64,000 bases of DNA, from NCBI GenBank assembly GCA_900551955.1, contig UWSE01000001.1:10151-74150 (forward strand). Reading direction: 5' to 3'. Positions within the stretch are counted from its first letter, which is position 1, and each line of letters starts with the position of its first letter. The notes under the pieces are model-generated. The model was given only the letters and a program-made list of their open reading frames with translations. It was not told the origin of the DNA and did no database searches. The position numbers and the translations under genes were made by a program. Positions 44,374 through 53,895 of this stretch are shown here, piece by piece. The DNA comes from an uncultured Mollicutes bacterium (GTDB lineage: Bacteria > Bacillota_I > Bacilli_A > UBA3375).

Positions 44374-45711
44374 CTAGTATTGTGTATTAGTTATAATAAA
44401 TTGGTTTGTTTCACTAATGAAACTAAAGTTAATATCTCCTGTACGACCATTACGGTTTTTCTCGATACTAACAATTGTTTGACCTTGATATTCAGCATGG
44501 TTAAATTCGTCGTCTTGGTAATATTCAGGACGATATAACATCATAATAATGTCTGCATCTTGTTCAATTGCCCCTGAATCACGAATATCACTCATTTGTG
44601 GTTTTTTATTTTGACGACGTTCTACTTCACGAGATAATTGTGATAAAGCAATAACCGGCACATCTAATTCTTTAGCGATTGCTTTTAATTCACGAGAAAT
44701 ATAACTTACCTCTTGCACACGACCAACATTTGGATTATCCGTTGTAATTAATTGTAGGTAATCAATAAAGATAGCATCTAATCCATGTTCTAATTTTAAT
44801 TTACGTGCTTTAGATTTCAATTCATTGATTTTTAACCCCGGCGTTTCATCAATGTGGAAGTTATAACTATGTAGGTTTTTCTTACTTTGTTCAACAAAAG
44901 CCACTTCATCTGCATTTAAATCACCACTACGTAATTTAGCAATATTTACTCCAGAGTCAATACTGACAAAACGAGTAATTAATTGACTAGCAGGCATTTC
45001 TAAAGAATAAAATGCAATATGTGGACGATTATTATTACTGCTTTTAGCCATGTTCGCCATTAAGTTTAAACTAAATGCTGTTTTCCCCATACTAGGACGA
45101 GCAGCTAATATAATTAATTCTCCACCATGAAAACCATTAGTATGATCATCTAGTGTTTTGTAGTTAGTACTTAAACCTGTTAATGATTTATTATCATTAA
45201 TTAATTTAATCATATCTTCATGCCAGGCATCAAGTGATTGGTCCCAGTCTAAGAACTCTCCACTTTGTGTTAATTGGGATAATTCTACTACTGCTTTTTG
45301 CGCATAATCAACTACCATATTCGCTTCATCATGCTCTTTAGCATAATTAATCATTTTACTACCAGTGGAAATTGTTTGACGAATCATATATTTATCATAA
45401 ACAATTCGCGCATATGCACCTAAATTAGAAGCAATACTTACAGCTCCATTTAACATTGATAAATATTCAAACCCTCCAACTTGTTCTAATTTATTTTTAT
45501 CAGTTAAATAATCTTTAACAGTCAATAAATCAATTACTTGGTGTTGATTCATTAAATCTATAAATGCTTGAAAAATAACTTGATGACGTTGTTCATAAAA
45601 ACAGTCACTAGTTAGCATCTCTTTGATTTCATAGATTCGTTCCGGATCATTAAAGACCCCGCCTAATACGGCAATTTCAGCATCTTGACTATAAGGCAAT
45701 TGATTGTCCAC
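44374..45711 (-). CDS. dnaB: Replicative DNA helicase DnaB
   Basis: Hexameric fork helicase (DnaC in B. subtilis nomenclature). N-terminal DnaG-interacting domain (PYSQDAEIAVLGGVFND), linker, and RecA-like domain with Walker A AARPSMGKTAFSLN (about 205), Walker B IFIDYLQLI and the arginine-finger loop DIRDSGAIEQDAD. 445 residues. The start overlaps the rplI stop. The order rpsF-ssb-rpsR-gdpP-rplI-dnaB is the ancestral near-origin Bacilli arrangement. Confidence 0.98.
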   Translation of the reverse strand: MDNQLPYSQDAEIAVLGGVFNDPERIYEIKEMLTSDCFYEQRHQVIFQAFIDLMNQHQVIDLLTVKDYLTDKNKLEQVGGFEYLSMLNGAVSIASNLGAYARIVYDKYMIRQTISTGSKMINYAKEHDEANMVVDYAQKAVVELSQLTQSGEFLDWDQSLDAWHEDMIKLINDNKSLTGLSTNYKTLDDHTNGFHGGELIILAARPSMGKTAFSLNLMANMAKSSNNNRPHIAFYSLEMPASQLITRFVSIDSGVNIAKLRSGDLNADEVAFVEQSKKNLHSYNFHIDETPGLKINELKSKARKLKLEHGLDAIFIDYLQLITTDNPNVGRVQEVSYISRELKAIAKELDVPVIALSQLSREVERRQNKKPQMSDIRDSGAIEQDADIIMMLYRPEYYQDDEFNHAEYQGQTIVSIEKNRNGRTGDINFSFISETNQFIITNTQY

Positions 45712-46151
45712 TATTTCTCCTCAACATAAATATTAACTTTACATACAACATCTTTTTGTAATTCAATTTCGATTTCATTAAATCCAAAAGATTTAATTGG
45801 ATCCATTTTAATTTGACGTTTTTCAATTTTAAATCCTAATTCATTTAACTTTTCACTGACTTGTTTAGATGAAATTGTTCCAAACGCTTGACCTGTATCA
45901 CCTTTTTGCAAATTAAAAGTTATTTGTAATTTTTCAATCTTCGCTTTTAATTCTTGATTAGCTTTAGTTTTCGCATCCTTATCTTTAGCACGCTGTGCTA
46001 ATTCTGCATCTAAATGTTTTTTATTACCTTTAGTTAATTCCAAAGCTAAATTATCTTTAAATAAAACATTGTCGGCATATCCTTGTGATACTTCAACTAT
46101 ATCATCTTTTTTTCCTAACTTTTTAACATCTTGTAATAAAATAACCTTCAT
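45711..46151 (-). CDS. rplI: Ribosomal protein bL9
   Basis: Large-subunit protein with an N-terminal domain (MKVILLQDVKKLGKKDDIVEVSQGYADNVL), a long connecting helix and a C-terminal domain. 146 residues. The ATG at 46151 is preferred over the in-frame GTG at 46154, because GAGGAG is better spaced from it. It overlaps the gdpP stop region. Confidence 0.97.
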   Translation of the reverse strand: MKVILLQDVKKLGKKDDIVEVSQGYADNVLFKDNLALELTKGNKKHLDAELAQRAKDKDAKTKANQELKAKIEKLQITFNLQKGDTGQAFGTISSKQVSEKLNELGFKIEKRQIKMDPIKSFGFNEIEIELQKDVVCKVNIYVEEK

Positions 46152-46153
46152 CA

Positions 46154-47989
46154 CTACTCCTCATATGTTTTAATTTTATTCATTAATCCAATATATTGGT
46201 CATGATTTAAAATTCCTGCAGCTTGGGTTGCATGACCTCCACCGCCAAATTCTTCTATAAACATTTTAGCGTTAATATCACCCATCGAACGAACTTTAAC
46301 AATATATTGATAATCAACATTACTAATCACAATTGATGCTTTAACATCCTTGATTTCTAGAATACTATCTGCCACTTTAGATAAAATGACATGGTCATCG
46401 ATTAATTCTGTATTAACTACACTAAAACAATTAACTTTAATGACATTACTTGCAAGTGTATTTAATAACTTAAATTGTTCAAAATTATCAAACGTTAATT
46501 TACGGGCTACTAACATATCTCCACCATTTTTTACTAATCGTTTAACCATATCTAGAGTTGTTTCACTAACACGATATGTCAGATGGTTAGTATCAATTAG
46601 CATTCCGTATAAAGCATATGTTGCTAACGCTTTACTTCCTAGTTTTGTTTGCGATACTGCAAACATTTGTAGAATCATTTCAATTACAGATGATAAACTT
46701 GGTTCTACCCATTTAGTAACTGGATTTTTAATTAAATCATCTGGGGCTTGATGGTGATCAATAATAACAATATCATTGATTAATTTTAAACTTTCTGGAT
46801 TAGATACATAGTTTTGCGCTTGCGTATCAACAATTAATAGTAAATTATTTTCCGCACTAACTTCGCAAGTACTACTAACAATTAAATCTTTAGGCTCTTT
46901 AATTAACTTCTTAATTAATTCTTGATGTTCATCATCAATCAATAATGTAATTGGCATATTGTATTTATTACGAATTAATTGATACATTAATACCATTGCA
47001 CCAATACAATCACTATCAGGATGATTATGTCCCATTAAATAAATGTGTTGTTTATGTTTAATAATGTTCATTAAGGTTTGATACATTAATCGCGCTTTCA
47101 TTAATGTCGAACCTTGAATAACATTCGTTCCGCCACCAAAGATGATCCGTGTATCGCCATCAAAGATAATTGTTTGTGCTCCCCCACGCGAAATCGCTAA
47201 GTCTAGCGCTTCCATCGCTTTATAACCTGTTGCTCGCACATTTGGTTGATTAAAGGCAATTCCCATACTATAACTGATTGTATATTCCTCAGTCATGTAT
47301 TTTTTAAATAAATCAAATAATGGAGCAAAACGTTGATCAATTAATTCGCGTAATTCTTTAGCAGGAATTAATAACTGGTATTTTTCACCTTCAAATTCTT
47401 GATAGAAAATATTGTTTTGATCAAAAAAACGTAGCAAATCAACACGTAAATCACGAATTACACTACCAAAGTTTTCTCGTGACAATTGTTCTTCTAGATA
47501 TTGGTAATTATCTAATGTTAAAATCGCAATATTTGTTTGTTTATTTTCTAACGAACGTAAGTAACGTTGACTACTAGTTACATTCTGAATAAAATAAACT
47601 CCATCATCTGCTTTAACTTGATAAATTTGTTGGTTATAGACAAACGTATTATCATCCGTCACTTTATCTAAACCAATATTTTGAATTGAACGATCTTCTT
47701 TTAAGATTGGAAACTCTGAATAACTTAAATCATTACACCACACAACTTTATTATCTTTAACAATTAAAATAACTGTGTTAGGTGCTTTAATAATTTCTTT
47801 ATTTGCAATTACTAACTTTTGCTCGATAAATTTTTCTTCCTCTTCTTTACTAAAGTACGTATTCAAATAATAAAAACATACTATGCATAATGTTGTAATC
47901 ATTAAAACATAAACAAAATTTAGCTTAAATAAGTAGCTAATTCCAAGAATTCCGATTACTAATAATGCAATTACAATATTTTTTTTCAT
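46154..47989 (-). CDS. gdpP: Cyclic-di-AMP phosphodiesterase GdpP
   Basis: Membrane-bound enzyme degrading c-di-AMP. 611 residues: two N-terminal helices (about 5-45), a PAS-like domain, a degenerate GGDEF domain, then DHH (MGHNHPDSDCIGAMV about 320, DTQ, IDHHQ) and DHHA1 (FGGGGHATQAAG) domains. The ATG at 47989 follows AAGGA; an earlier in-frame start lies outside a ribosome site. c-di-AMP often controls Ktr K+ uptake in Bacillota, so a link to the TrkH/KtrB protein here is plausible (inference). Confidence 0.96.
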   Translation of the reverse strand: MKKNIVIALLVIGILGISYLFKLNFVYVLMITTLCIVCFYYLNTYFSKEEEEKFIEQKLVIANKEIIKAPNTVILIVKDNKVVWCNDLSYSEFPILKEDRSIQNIGLDKVTDDNTFVYNQQIYQVKADDGVYFIQNVTSSQRYLRSLENKQTNIAILTLDNYQYLEEQLSRENFGSVIRDLRVDLLRFFDQNNIFYQEFEGEKYQLLIPAKELRELIDQRFAPLFDLFKKYMTEEYTISYSMGIAFNQPNVRATGYKAMEALDLAISRGGAQTIIFDGDTRIIFGGGTNVIQGSTLMKARLMYQTLMNIIKHKQHIYLMGHNHPDSDCIGAMVLMYQLIRNKYNMPITLLIDDEHQELIKKLIKEPKDLIVSSTCEVSAENNLLLIVDTQAQNYVSNPESLKLINDIVIIDHHQAPDDLIKNPVTKWVEPSLSSVIEMILQMFAVSQTKLGSKALATYALYGMLIDTNHLTYRVSETTLDMVKRLVKNGGDMLVARKLTFDNFEQFKLLNTLASNVIKVNCFSVVNTELIDDHVILSKVADSILEIKDVKASIVISNVDYQYIVKVRSMGDINAKMFIEEFGGGGHATQAAGILNHDQYIGLMNKIKTYEE

Positions 47990-48013
47990 ACATTCCTTAA
48001 TAAAAATAAGAAT

Positions 48014-48040
48014 AATCACACAAGCCAAACTTGTGTGATT
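48014..48040 (-). terminator. Terminator after rpsR
   Basis: 11-bp perfect stem AATCACACAAG/CTTGTGTGATT with 5-nt loop, followed by a T-rich run on the minus strand. It lies just before gdpP, so it may reduce expression of the downstream genes. Confidence 0.75.
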
Positions 48041-48044
48041 TTAA

Positions 48045-48302
48045 TTATCTTTTCGCAACTTTGACGAAAGGCATTAATGCCATGTGGCGAGAACGTTTGA
48101 TTGCTTTTGCTAAATCACGTTGGTAGTCAGCTTTAGTTCCTGTACTACGACGAGATTTAATTTTACCACGATCATTAATGTATTTATTTAATAATTCCAC
48201 ATCCTTGTAGTCGATGTATTGCACATTATTTTTTGTAAAATAACATTCACGACGACTTTTGAATGGAACTGGTTTTTTTCTACGATTACGTGTATTTGCC
48301 AT
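48045..48302 (-). CDS. rpsR: Ribosomal protein bS18
   Basis: Small-subunit protein that pairs with S6. 85 residues, with the conserved core [19 protein letters not shown] and [25 protein letters not shown] (quoted in parts). ATG at 48302 behind AGGAGG. Follows ssb, normal order. Confidence 0.98.
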   Translation of the reverse strand: MANTRNRRKKPVPFKSRRECYFTKNNVQYIDYKDVELLNKYINDRGKIKSRRSTGTKADYQRDLAKAIKRSRHMALMPFVKVAKR

Positions 48303-48318
48303 AATTCCTCCTATTTAA

Positions 48319-48783
48319 TTAAAATGGTAAATCATTATCATTAATGTCATCTAAGTTCATGAAATCATAAGGTGTAGTTTCACCTGTTTGGTTATTGAAT
48401 GCATTGTTGTTTGCTGGTTGGTTATAAGCGGGTTGGGCTTGGATGTTTCCACCATTACCATTACGGTTAGAGTCAAGTGGAGATACTTGATTAGCAACAA
48501 CTTCAGTTACATACACTCGTTGACCTTGTTGATTATCATAACTTCTAGTTTGAATTCTTCCTTCGACACTAATTAAACGACCTTTTTGTAAATAGTTAGC
48601 CATAAAACGTGCAGTTGGTCCAAAAGCAACACAGTTAATAAAATCTGCATCATATTCACCATTAGCGTTTTTATAATTACGATTAACAGCAACAGTGAAG
48701 TTAACCACTTCATTATTGCTAGTTGTTGCTTTTAATTCAATGTCTCTAGTAATTCTTCCAACTAAAATAACACTATTTACCAT
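48319..48783 (-). CDS. ssb: Single-stranded DNA-binding protein
   Basis: OB-fold protein covering ssDNA and recruiting repair and replication partners. 154 residues: OB fold (MVNSVILVGRITRDIELK... FINCVAFG... GRIQTRSYDNQQG), a glycine/asparagine-rich linker and the acidic C-terminal tip DINDNDLPF that binds partners. Between rpsF and rpsR, as in Bacilli. Confidence 0.97.
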   Translation of the reverse strand: MVNSVILVGRITRDIELKATTSNNEVVNFTVAVNRNYKNANGEYDADFINCVAFGPTARFMANYLQKGRLISVEGRIQTRSYDNQQGQRVYVTEVVANQVSPLDSNRNGNGGNIQAQPAYNQPANNNAFNNQTGETTPYDFMNLDDINDNDLPF

Positions 48784-48797
48784 TATAAACTCCTAAA

Positions 48798-49118
48798 TTA
48801 TTTTCTAATTGTATCTAGAGTATTAGCTTCAACGTCGTCTACATCAACAACTAAGAAACGAATAACTGCGTCGTTGATTCGACAAATACGTTCAAACTCT
48901 TGATTAGCTTCATGATTTGCTTCAACTACAAAAAAGAAATAATATCCATTTTTGAAGTGATCAATTTCATAAGCTAACTCTCTTAAACCGACGTTAGCTT
49001 CGTCAATGATTTTACCATCACGATCTGTATAAATCGCTTTAAGTAAATTGATTGTTTCATTAACCATAGCTTCATCCAAGTTAGGTCTAAGAATAAATCC
49101 TACTTCATATTTTTTCAT
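48798..49118 (-). CDS. rpsF: Ribosomal protein bS6
   Basis: Small-subunit platform protein, 106 residues, MKKYEVGFILRPNLDE and the FKNGYYFFFVVEA strand are typical. ATG at 49118 behind AAGGAGG. Its leader can pair the Shine-Dalgarno with an upstream CTCCTT (see 49119-49172). Confidence 0.97.
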   Translation of the reverse strand: MKKYEVGFILRPNLDEAMVNETINLLKAIYTDRDGKIIDEANVGLRELAYEIDHFKNGYYFFFVVEANHEANQEFERICRINDAVIRFLVVDVDDVEANTLDTIRK

Positions 49119-49172
49119 TTTTCCTCCTTATGGTCTTTTGGCCAAAATTGGCAAGGAGTAATAAAATTACTC
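49119..49172 (-). promoter_or_regulatory. rpsF leader with a Shine-Dalgarno-sequestering structure
   Basis: On the minus strand CTCCTT (complement of 49153-49158) pairs exactly with AAGGAG (49129-49124), which is the rpsF Shine-Dalgarno. A competing hairpin GAGTAAT-TTT-ATTACTC (49072+100 to 49156, i.e. 49172-49156) shares CTC, so the two structures exclude each other. The location fits S6:S18 autoregulation known from bacteria, but I could not match the published protein-binding motif. Confidence 0.6.
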
Positions 49173-49178
49173 AAATTT

Positions 49179-49207
49179 ATTATATCATAAATAATGATTG
49201 ATGGAAA
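49179..49207 (-). promoter_or_regulatory. Promoter of rpsF operon
   Basis: TTTCCA (49207-49202), 17-nt spacer, TATAAT (49184-49179), extended TGA before the -10. Confidence 0.6.
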
Positions 49208-49222
49208 GATAATTTATATTAA

Positions 49223-49246
49223 AAAAATGGGATAAATCCCATTTTT
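49223..49246 (-). terminator. Terminator after gpmI
   Basis: 10-bp stem AAAAATGGGA/TCCCATTTTT with loop TAAA, followed by T-rich sequence on the minus strand. Confidence 0.85.
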
Positions 49247-50770
49247 CTACTTAATTAAGCTATGTCCTGTCATTTCACTAGGTTGTTCTACACCTAATAA
49301 ATCAAGCATTGTTGGAGCTAAATCACATAAACGTCCATCTTCTTGTAATTCTACACCTTCTTTAGTAACAATTAATGGTACTAAACTAGTCGTATGGGCA
49401 GTATTTGGACTTCCATCTTCATTTAAGACTTTATCACTATTACCGTGATCTGCTGTAATTAACATTACTCCACCTAAACTATCAACAACTTGATAAATTT
49501 GTCCTAAACAATCATCAACTGCTTCTATCGCTTTAATGGTAGGTTCTAACTTACCTGAATGCCCTACCATGTCAGGATTAGCAAAATTTAAAATAACTAC
49601 ATCTGGAGTGTTGGTTTTAAGCTCATTAATTAAATTACTACATACTTCATACGCACTCATCTCAGGTTTTAGATCATAAGTTGCAACTTTTGGTGAATCA
49701 ATTAATAAACGTTTACAACCAGGATATTCTTTTTCTTCTCCTCCATCAAAGAAGAAAGTAACGTGCGGATATTTTTCTGTTTCTGCAATACGTAATTGGC
49801 TAAGACCAGCTTTACTTACTACTTCTCCTAATCCATTATTAAGTTTAGGTAAAGCAAAAGCAATTTCCCCATTAACATCATCATGATATTTCATCATCCC
49901 CACAAAGACTAAATTAGTAGGTCGATAATTAGGTTTAAAAACTGGACTTTCAGGTTTTGGATCATAATTAGGGTTAGTTAAAACCCCAGATAATTGAATA
50001 GCACGATCGGGACGGAAGTTAGCAAATACTACACTATCATTATCTTTGATCGGTTGCGCAATATTTTTATTAAACGCTGGTTTGATAAACTCATCAAACA
50101 CACCTTCTTCATAACTAGCATTAACATAATCAATAACATTATCAAAGCTATTACCACTTGCTTCAACAATTGCATTGTATGCTAACTCAACACGATCCCA
50201 TCGTTTATCACGATCCATTGCATAATAACGTCCACTAATACTTGCTATACAACCAACACCTAATTCATCAATTTTATCTTGTAATTGTTTGATGTATGTT
50301 AAACATGTTTGTGGTCCAACATCTCGTCCATCAGTGATAATGTGGACAAATACATTATTAACTTCTTCTTTTTTTGCCATTTCTAATAAGGCTAAAATAT
50401 GGTTGATGTGGGCATGAACTCCCCCATCAGATAATAATCCTAAAATGTGTAAATTATGATCTTTAGCATTTGTCATTGCATGCATTAAATGTTCATTAGC
50501 AAAAAAACTTTGATCTGCAATTGCATTATTTAACAATACTAATGATTGATATACAACTCTTCCTGCTCCAATATTTAAATGCCCTACTTCAGAGTTACCC
50601 ATTTGTCCATCAGGTAAACCAACATGTCCTCCATCGGCATGTAATAAAGTGTGTGGGTATTTATCCTCAAGCATATCAAAGTTAACTTTGTTAGCTTGTG
50701 CTACTGCATTACCATACACTTCATCACGAATTCCCATTCCATCTAATATACATAATACTACTGGTTTCAT
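49247..50770 (-). CDS. gpmI: 2,3-bisphosphoglycerate-independent phosphoglycerate mutase
   Basis: Glycolytic enzyme converting 3- to 2-phosphoglycerate using two Mn2+. Alkaline-phosphatase fold: [11 protein letters not shown] (metal Asp), [16 protein letters not shown] (phosphorylated Ser, about 61), RPDRAIQL, and the C-terminal metal motifs [12 protein letters not shown] and [10 protein letters not shown]. 507 residues. ATG at 50770 follows yigZ by 1 nt; it is separated from other glycolytic genes. Confidence 0.98.
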   Translation of the reverse strand: MKPVVLCILDGMGIRDEVYGNAVAQANKVNFDMLEDKYPHTLLHADGGHVGLPDGQMGNSEVGHLNIGAGRVVYQSLVLLNNAIADQSFFANEHLMHAMTNAKDHNLHILGLLSDGGVHAHINHILALLEMAKKEEVNNVFVHIITDGRDVGPQTCLTYIKQLQDKIDELGVGCIASISGRYYAMDRDKRWDRVELAYNAIVEASGNSFDNVIDYVNASYEEGVFDEFIKPAFNKNIAQPIKDNDSVVFANFRPDRAIQLSGVLTNPNYDPKPESPVFKPNYRPTNLVFVGMMKYHDDVNGEIAFALPKLNNGLGEVVSKAGLSQLRIAETEKYPHVTFFFDGGEEKEYPGCKRLLIDSPKVATYDLKPEMSAYEVCSNLINELKTNTPDVVILNFANPDMVGHSGKLEPTIKAIEAVDDCLGQIYQVVDSLGGVMLITADHGNSDKVLNEDGSPNTAHTTSLVPLIVTKEGVELQEDGRLCDLAPTMLDLLGVEQPSEMTGHSLIK

Positions 50771-50771
50771 C

Positions 50772-51386
50772 TTACTCCTTATCCATTAATATTATACTCT
50801 TATTTTGATCAACTTGCAAGGTTATTGTAAAATCTATTTGTTTTATGTGATTAATCAATTGCTCTAATTGTTCATCAATTATATCAAAACTAATCTGGCA
50901 TTTAACTCCCCAGCAATAATCAAGATTAGCAATAGTGTAGTTTTTAAGTAAATGATCAATCTTATCTACTACGTTTAAATCAACGTTAAAGACAATCTTA
51001 CTAGCTTGAATTTGTTCACCTATTTTACAATTATTTAAAACTTCACTACAACTTTGGGCATAAGCTCGAATTAAACCTCCACTACCAAGCTTAATTCCCC
51101 CAAAGTATCTAATACAAACAACTAATACATGATCCATTTGTTTATATTTTAATACTTCTAACATACTAAAACCGGCTGTTTTACTCGGTTCATTATCATC
51201 ATCAAAGCCAACTTCGCTTCCGCATACATAAGCATACACAACATGTCGTGCATCTTTATAGTATTCTTTGAATTGCTTAACAATTGGTTTAACATCATCC
51301 CCACTACTTAGGGGAATGGCAAAGCTAATGAATTTTGATTTCTTAATCTCAAATTCATGACTAGTTACATCTTTGATTGTCTTCAT
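50772..51386 (-). CDS. YigZ/IMPACT family protein
   Basis: 204-residue protein with the UPF0029 IMPACT N-terminal domain ([54 protein letters not shown]) and the C-terminal DUF1949 ferredoxin-like domain. Function uncertain (linked to translation or proline peptides in other bacteria). The ATG at 51386 follows AAGGA and lies inside the end of the zincin gene (26-nt overlap). Confidence 0.92.
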   Translation of the reverse strand: MKTIKDVTSHEFEIKKSKFISFAIPLSSGDDVKPIVKQFKEYYKDARHVVYAYVCGSEVGFDDDNEPSKTAGFSMLEVLKYKQMDHVLVVCIRYFGGIKLGSGGLIRAYAQSCSEVLNNCKIGEQIQASKIVFNVDLNVVDKIDHLLKNYTIANLDYCWGVKCQISFDIIDEQLEQLINHIKQIDFTITLQVDQNKSIILMDKE

Positions 51387-51855
51387 TTGATTCCTTAACA
51401 AAAGAGTTGATTACATCGATCATCTGATTGATTTGTTGATTAATCATATCACTACGCTTATCTGAAAATTGTCGATTATTTAGCCATGTTTGAGAATAAG
51501 TATCTAATCCTAAACGATTATACACATTGCTTAATTTTAATTGCTCAATTAAATCCCATTTAACAATAAAGTGTTTAGCAACTTGATCTGCTACTACTTC
51601 TTTTTGAGCGGTTGTCAAACTTTTATCTAGTGGATGATTAAAATACATGTGTGTTGTTTCGTGAATTAATGTATAAATCATCCCTGCTTGATTGTCTTGG
51701 GTATCAATGGCAATCTCTTTACTAACGATTAAATCACCTTGAGTTTTGATTTTATAGTGACCACCTTTTTGACAACCTTTGCGTTGAGTTTTAACAACTA
51801 CTTGATGTTCTTGATATAAAGGTGTTAGCAATGATAATAAGCACTTAATTTCCAT
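51361..51855 (-). CDS. Small zincin-like metallopeptidase (HExxH)
   Basis: 164-residue protein. Residues about 73-77 form HETTH within YTLIHETTHMYFNH, followed about 20 residues later by EVVADQVA, giving a likely third zinc ligand Glu. The pattern resembles the ImmA/IrrE and ArdC-type zincin domains, but nothing else is attached (no HTH, no ssDNA-binding domain). The ATG at 51855 follows GGGAG; a TTG further up was rejected. Located between smr and yigZ in a housekeeping operon. Substrate unknown. Confidence 0.7.
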   Translation of the reverse strand: MEIKCLLSLLTPLYQEHQVVVKTQRKGCQKGGHYKIKTQGDLIVSKEIAIDTQDNQAGMIYTLIHETTHMYFNHPLDKSLTTAQKEVVADQVAKHFIVKWDLIEQLKLSNVYNRLGLDTYSQTWLNNRQFSDKRSDMINQQINQMIDVINSFVKESNEDNQRCN

Positions 51856-51925
51856 CTTTGCTCCCAACAATCAATAAAACCACTACTAACCATAGCCACT
51901 GAATTAACATTATTTAATCCACCCA

Positions 51926-52189
51926 TTAAGATTGATCGCGTTCTGCTCCTTGATTGATATAAACAATAGTTGCTCCAGCTCCCCCAAATTGTGGTGGTGC
52001 GAACTCATAGCGTTCAACATAAGGACTGATACTTAAAGCATCCCACACTTCGTTTTTGATTATATAATCACCATGGCCATGAACAATACACACAAAATGT
52101 TGTTTCGTACAATAGTTTTCATATAAGAAACTTTCGACTAGCACTTTTGCTTCATAACGATTAGCACCATGCAAATCTAATTTATGCAT
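51926..52189 (-). CDS. Stand-alone Smr domain protein
   Basis: 87 residues consisting of an Smr domain, the C-terminal nuclease-like module of MutS2. Conserved LDLHG at the start, VCIVHGHGDYIIKNEVW in the middle and the GGAGATIVYI end. B. subtilis MutS2 carries this domain fused; here it is separate and no MutS2 core is seen nearby. It overlaps the upstream membrane-protein gene by 8 nt. Possible roles are DNA or RNA cleavage. Confidence 0.88.
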   Translation of the reverse strand: MHKLDLHGANRYEAKVLVESFLYENYCTKQHFVCIVHGHGDYIIKNEVWDALSISPYVERYEFAPPQFGGAGATIVYINQGAERDQS

Positions 52190-53498
52190 GACGTTTGATT
52201 ATAATTTTATTAATAATCATAATAACAATTAATAAAACTATTAATACAATATAACCTAAGATTATTGATGTTGCAAGTAACATCACAATTAAACTAACAA
52301 TGAAACTTAATGATGCTAATACCATTACTACAAGGTATTGTTTAAAATCAACTTGCAGTTCATGATTTAAATATAAACTAACTTGTTTTCTAATAAAACT
52401 AAATAAATAACTACATCCAAGATAAATCCCTAAGAATAACATTTTATCTTGAGTCCCTAACATATTCATTAAAGGCACTAATAGCGGGAAAGTTAAAATT
52501 AAAGGCATTAATCGATTATCAATAAAAATATTGATAATCAATAATAACCCAATAATTAATGATAGATATAGGTATAAATGATAATAATTGATTTGCCAAT
52601 AACTTCCAAAACTATTAATTGCAATATTCGTAAAAATTACTACCATTATTAAAAATAGGACTAATTTAAACCAATCTGCACATCCTGTAAGTAAATTACG
52701 CAATAAGACACGTTCATCACGTTGATTGTGTTTGTGTAAGAAGTTATCTACATAAAATAAAGAAAATAAGAAACATAGTAGTAACCCTACTGCTAGACCA
52801 AATAAAATAATTTTACCCCTAATTACACCAAAAGCAATCCCGATCACTAATAAGAGCGCATTAATTAATGTCATTTTTTTCATGTTATCAAAACTTTGCG
52901 GAGTATGAACTGTTAACGTTTCACTATCATCAACATATCCATTTACACTTTTGCTTACAATAAACAAACATGATAAAATAACTGTCCCTATTCCTACCAT
53001 ACTGCATACTAAAATAGTATATAATGAGTTTTGAATTGTTAAAAACTCAGTAATCAAATAATAACTAACAATAAAACTACTACTTCCAATAAATAGTCCT
53101 GATAAAATATATGATCCATATAAATAATATTTATTAGTAACTTGCGGACGAGTTAATTTAATAAAGTCACTAAAAGGTGCTAAGACCATACTTAGTAAAT
53201 TAGTTTTAGTATTCATCGGTTTAGTTAAATAGAAATTTGCTTTCTCATTAAACCCAATTGTTTGATAAATTCGATAGATTAAGAAAATTAATAATAAGAC
53301 AATTGCCATTAAGAAACGGTGATTATATAACACTGTTTTAAAGTCAATGGCTGCAATCATATTTGTCACAAAATCATTAATTTGTGTTGAATTAAATAAA
53401 ACAATCATGATGATACCCATCATCATCGAAAATAACTCATGTTTTAATTTCGCATATAAAAATAACATAAAGGCGATGATTAAAATATAAACTAACAT
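52182..53498 (-). CDS. Unrecognised multi-pass membrane protein
   Basis: 438 residues with about 11-12 hydrophobic helices and few charged loops. One longer loop (about 85-125, FNEKANFYLTKPMNTKTN and SDFIKLTRPQVTNKYY) separates early helices and another (about 185-205) contains an acidic stretch. I do not recognise the family; a transporter is the simplest guess. ATG at 53498 behind AAGGAG. It lies between tsaE and smr, where Bacilli usually have tsaB and rimI. Confidence 0.8.
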   Translation of the reverse strand: MLVYILIIAFMLFLYAKLKHELFSMMMGIIMIVLFNSTQINDFVTNMIAAIDFKTVLYNHRFLMAIVLLLIFLIYRIYQTIGFNEKANFYLTKPMNTKTNLLSMVLAPFSDFIKLTRPQVTNKYYLYGSYILSGLFIGSSSFIVSYYLITEFLTIQNSLYTILVCSMVGIGTVILSCLFIVSKSVNGYVDDSETLTVHTPQSFDNMKKMTLINALLLVIGIAFGVIRGKIILFGLAVGLLLCFLFSLFYVDNFLHKHNQRDERVLLRNLLTGCADWFKLVLFLIMVVIFTNIAINSFGSYWQINYYHLYLYLSLIIGLLLIINIFIDNRLMPLILTFPLLVPLMNMLGTQDKMLFLGIYLGCSYLFSFIRKQVSLYLNHELQVDFKQYLVVMVLASLSFIVSLIVMLLATSIILGYIVLIVLLIVIMIINKIIIKRHA

Positions 53499-53508
53499 GC
53501 TCTTCTCC

Positions 53509-53895
53509 TTAATCTATTTCTAAAATTCGTCCTTGATGATCATAATTAAATTTAATAACTAAATCAGGTGTTAAGTTTTGTTGTAAACACTCACTCCACT
53601 CAATAAAGATATAGTAATCTTGATCAAGATATTCATCTAATTCTATTTCACTTTGGCTTAATCGATAACCATCAATATGGCATAGATGTGGATCGTAAGT
53701 TTTAATAATATTAAATGTTGGAGAAGTAATAGGTGCTTTTATCCCTATTACTTCTCCAAAAGCTTTAACAAAAGTTGTTTTACCAGCACCAATTGGCCCT
53801 TCTAAAAAGATAATGCTTCCTGGTGGGTAATGGTTAGCTATTTCTTTAGCTATGTTTTTGTATTCTAGTTCGTTTTTACATAAAATCGTTGGCAT
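53509..53895 (-). CDS. tsaE: tRNA threonylcarbamoyladenosine biosynthesis ATPase TsaE
   Basis: P-loop ATPase needed to recycle the TsaD complex making t6A37 in tRNAs. Walker A LEGPIGAGKTTF and the family motif ITSPTFNIIKTY, then HIDGYRL and FIEWSE. The ATG at 53895 gives 128 residues with a family-like N-terminus; the frame runs further up into ftsH. It overlaps ftsH by 20 nt. tsaB and tsaD are not in the window. Confidence 0.94.
   Translation of the reverse strand: MPTILCKNELEYKNIAKEIANHYPPGSIIFLEGPIGAGKTTFVKAFGEVIGIKAPITSPTFNIIKTYDPHLCHIDGYRLSQSEIELDEYLDQDYYIFIEWSECLQQNLTPDLVIKFNYDHQGRILEID

Noticed and set aside
51856..51925. Gene or RNA in the gap between smr and the zincin gene
   Set aside because: Only 70 nt; no frame, hairpin or promoter of note.
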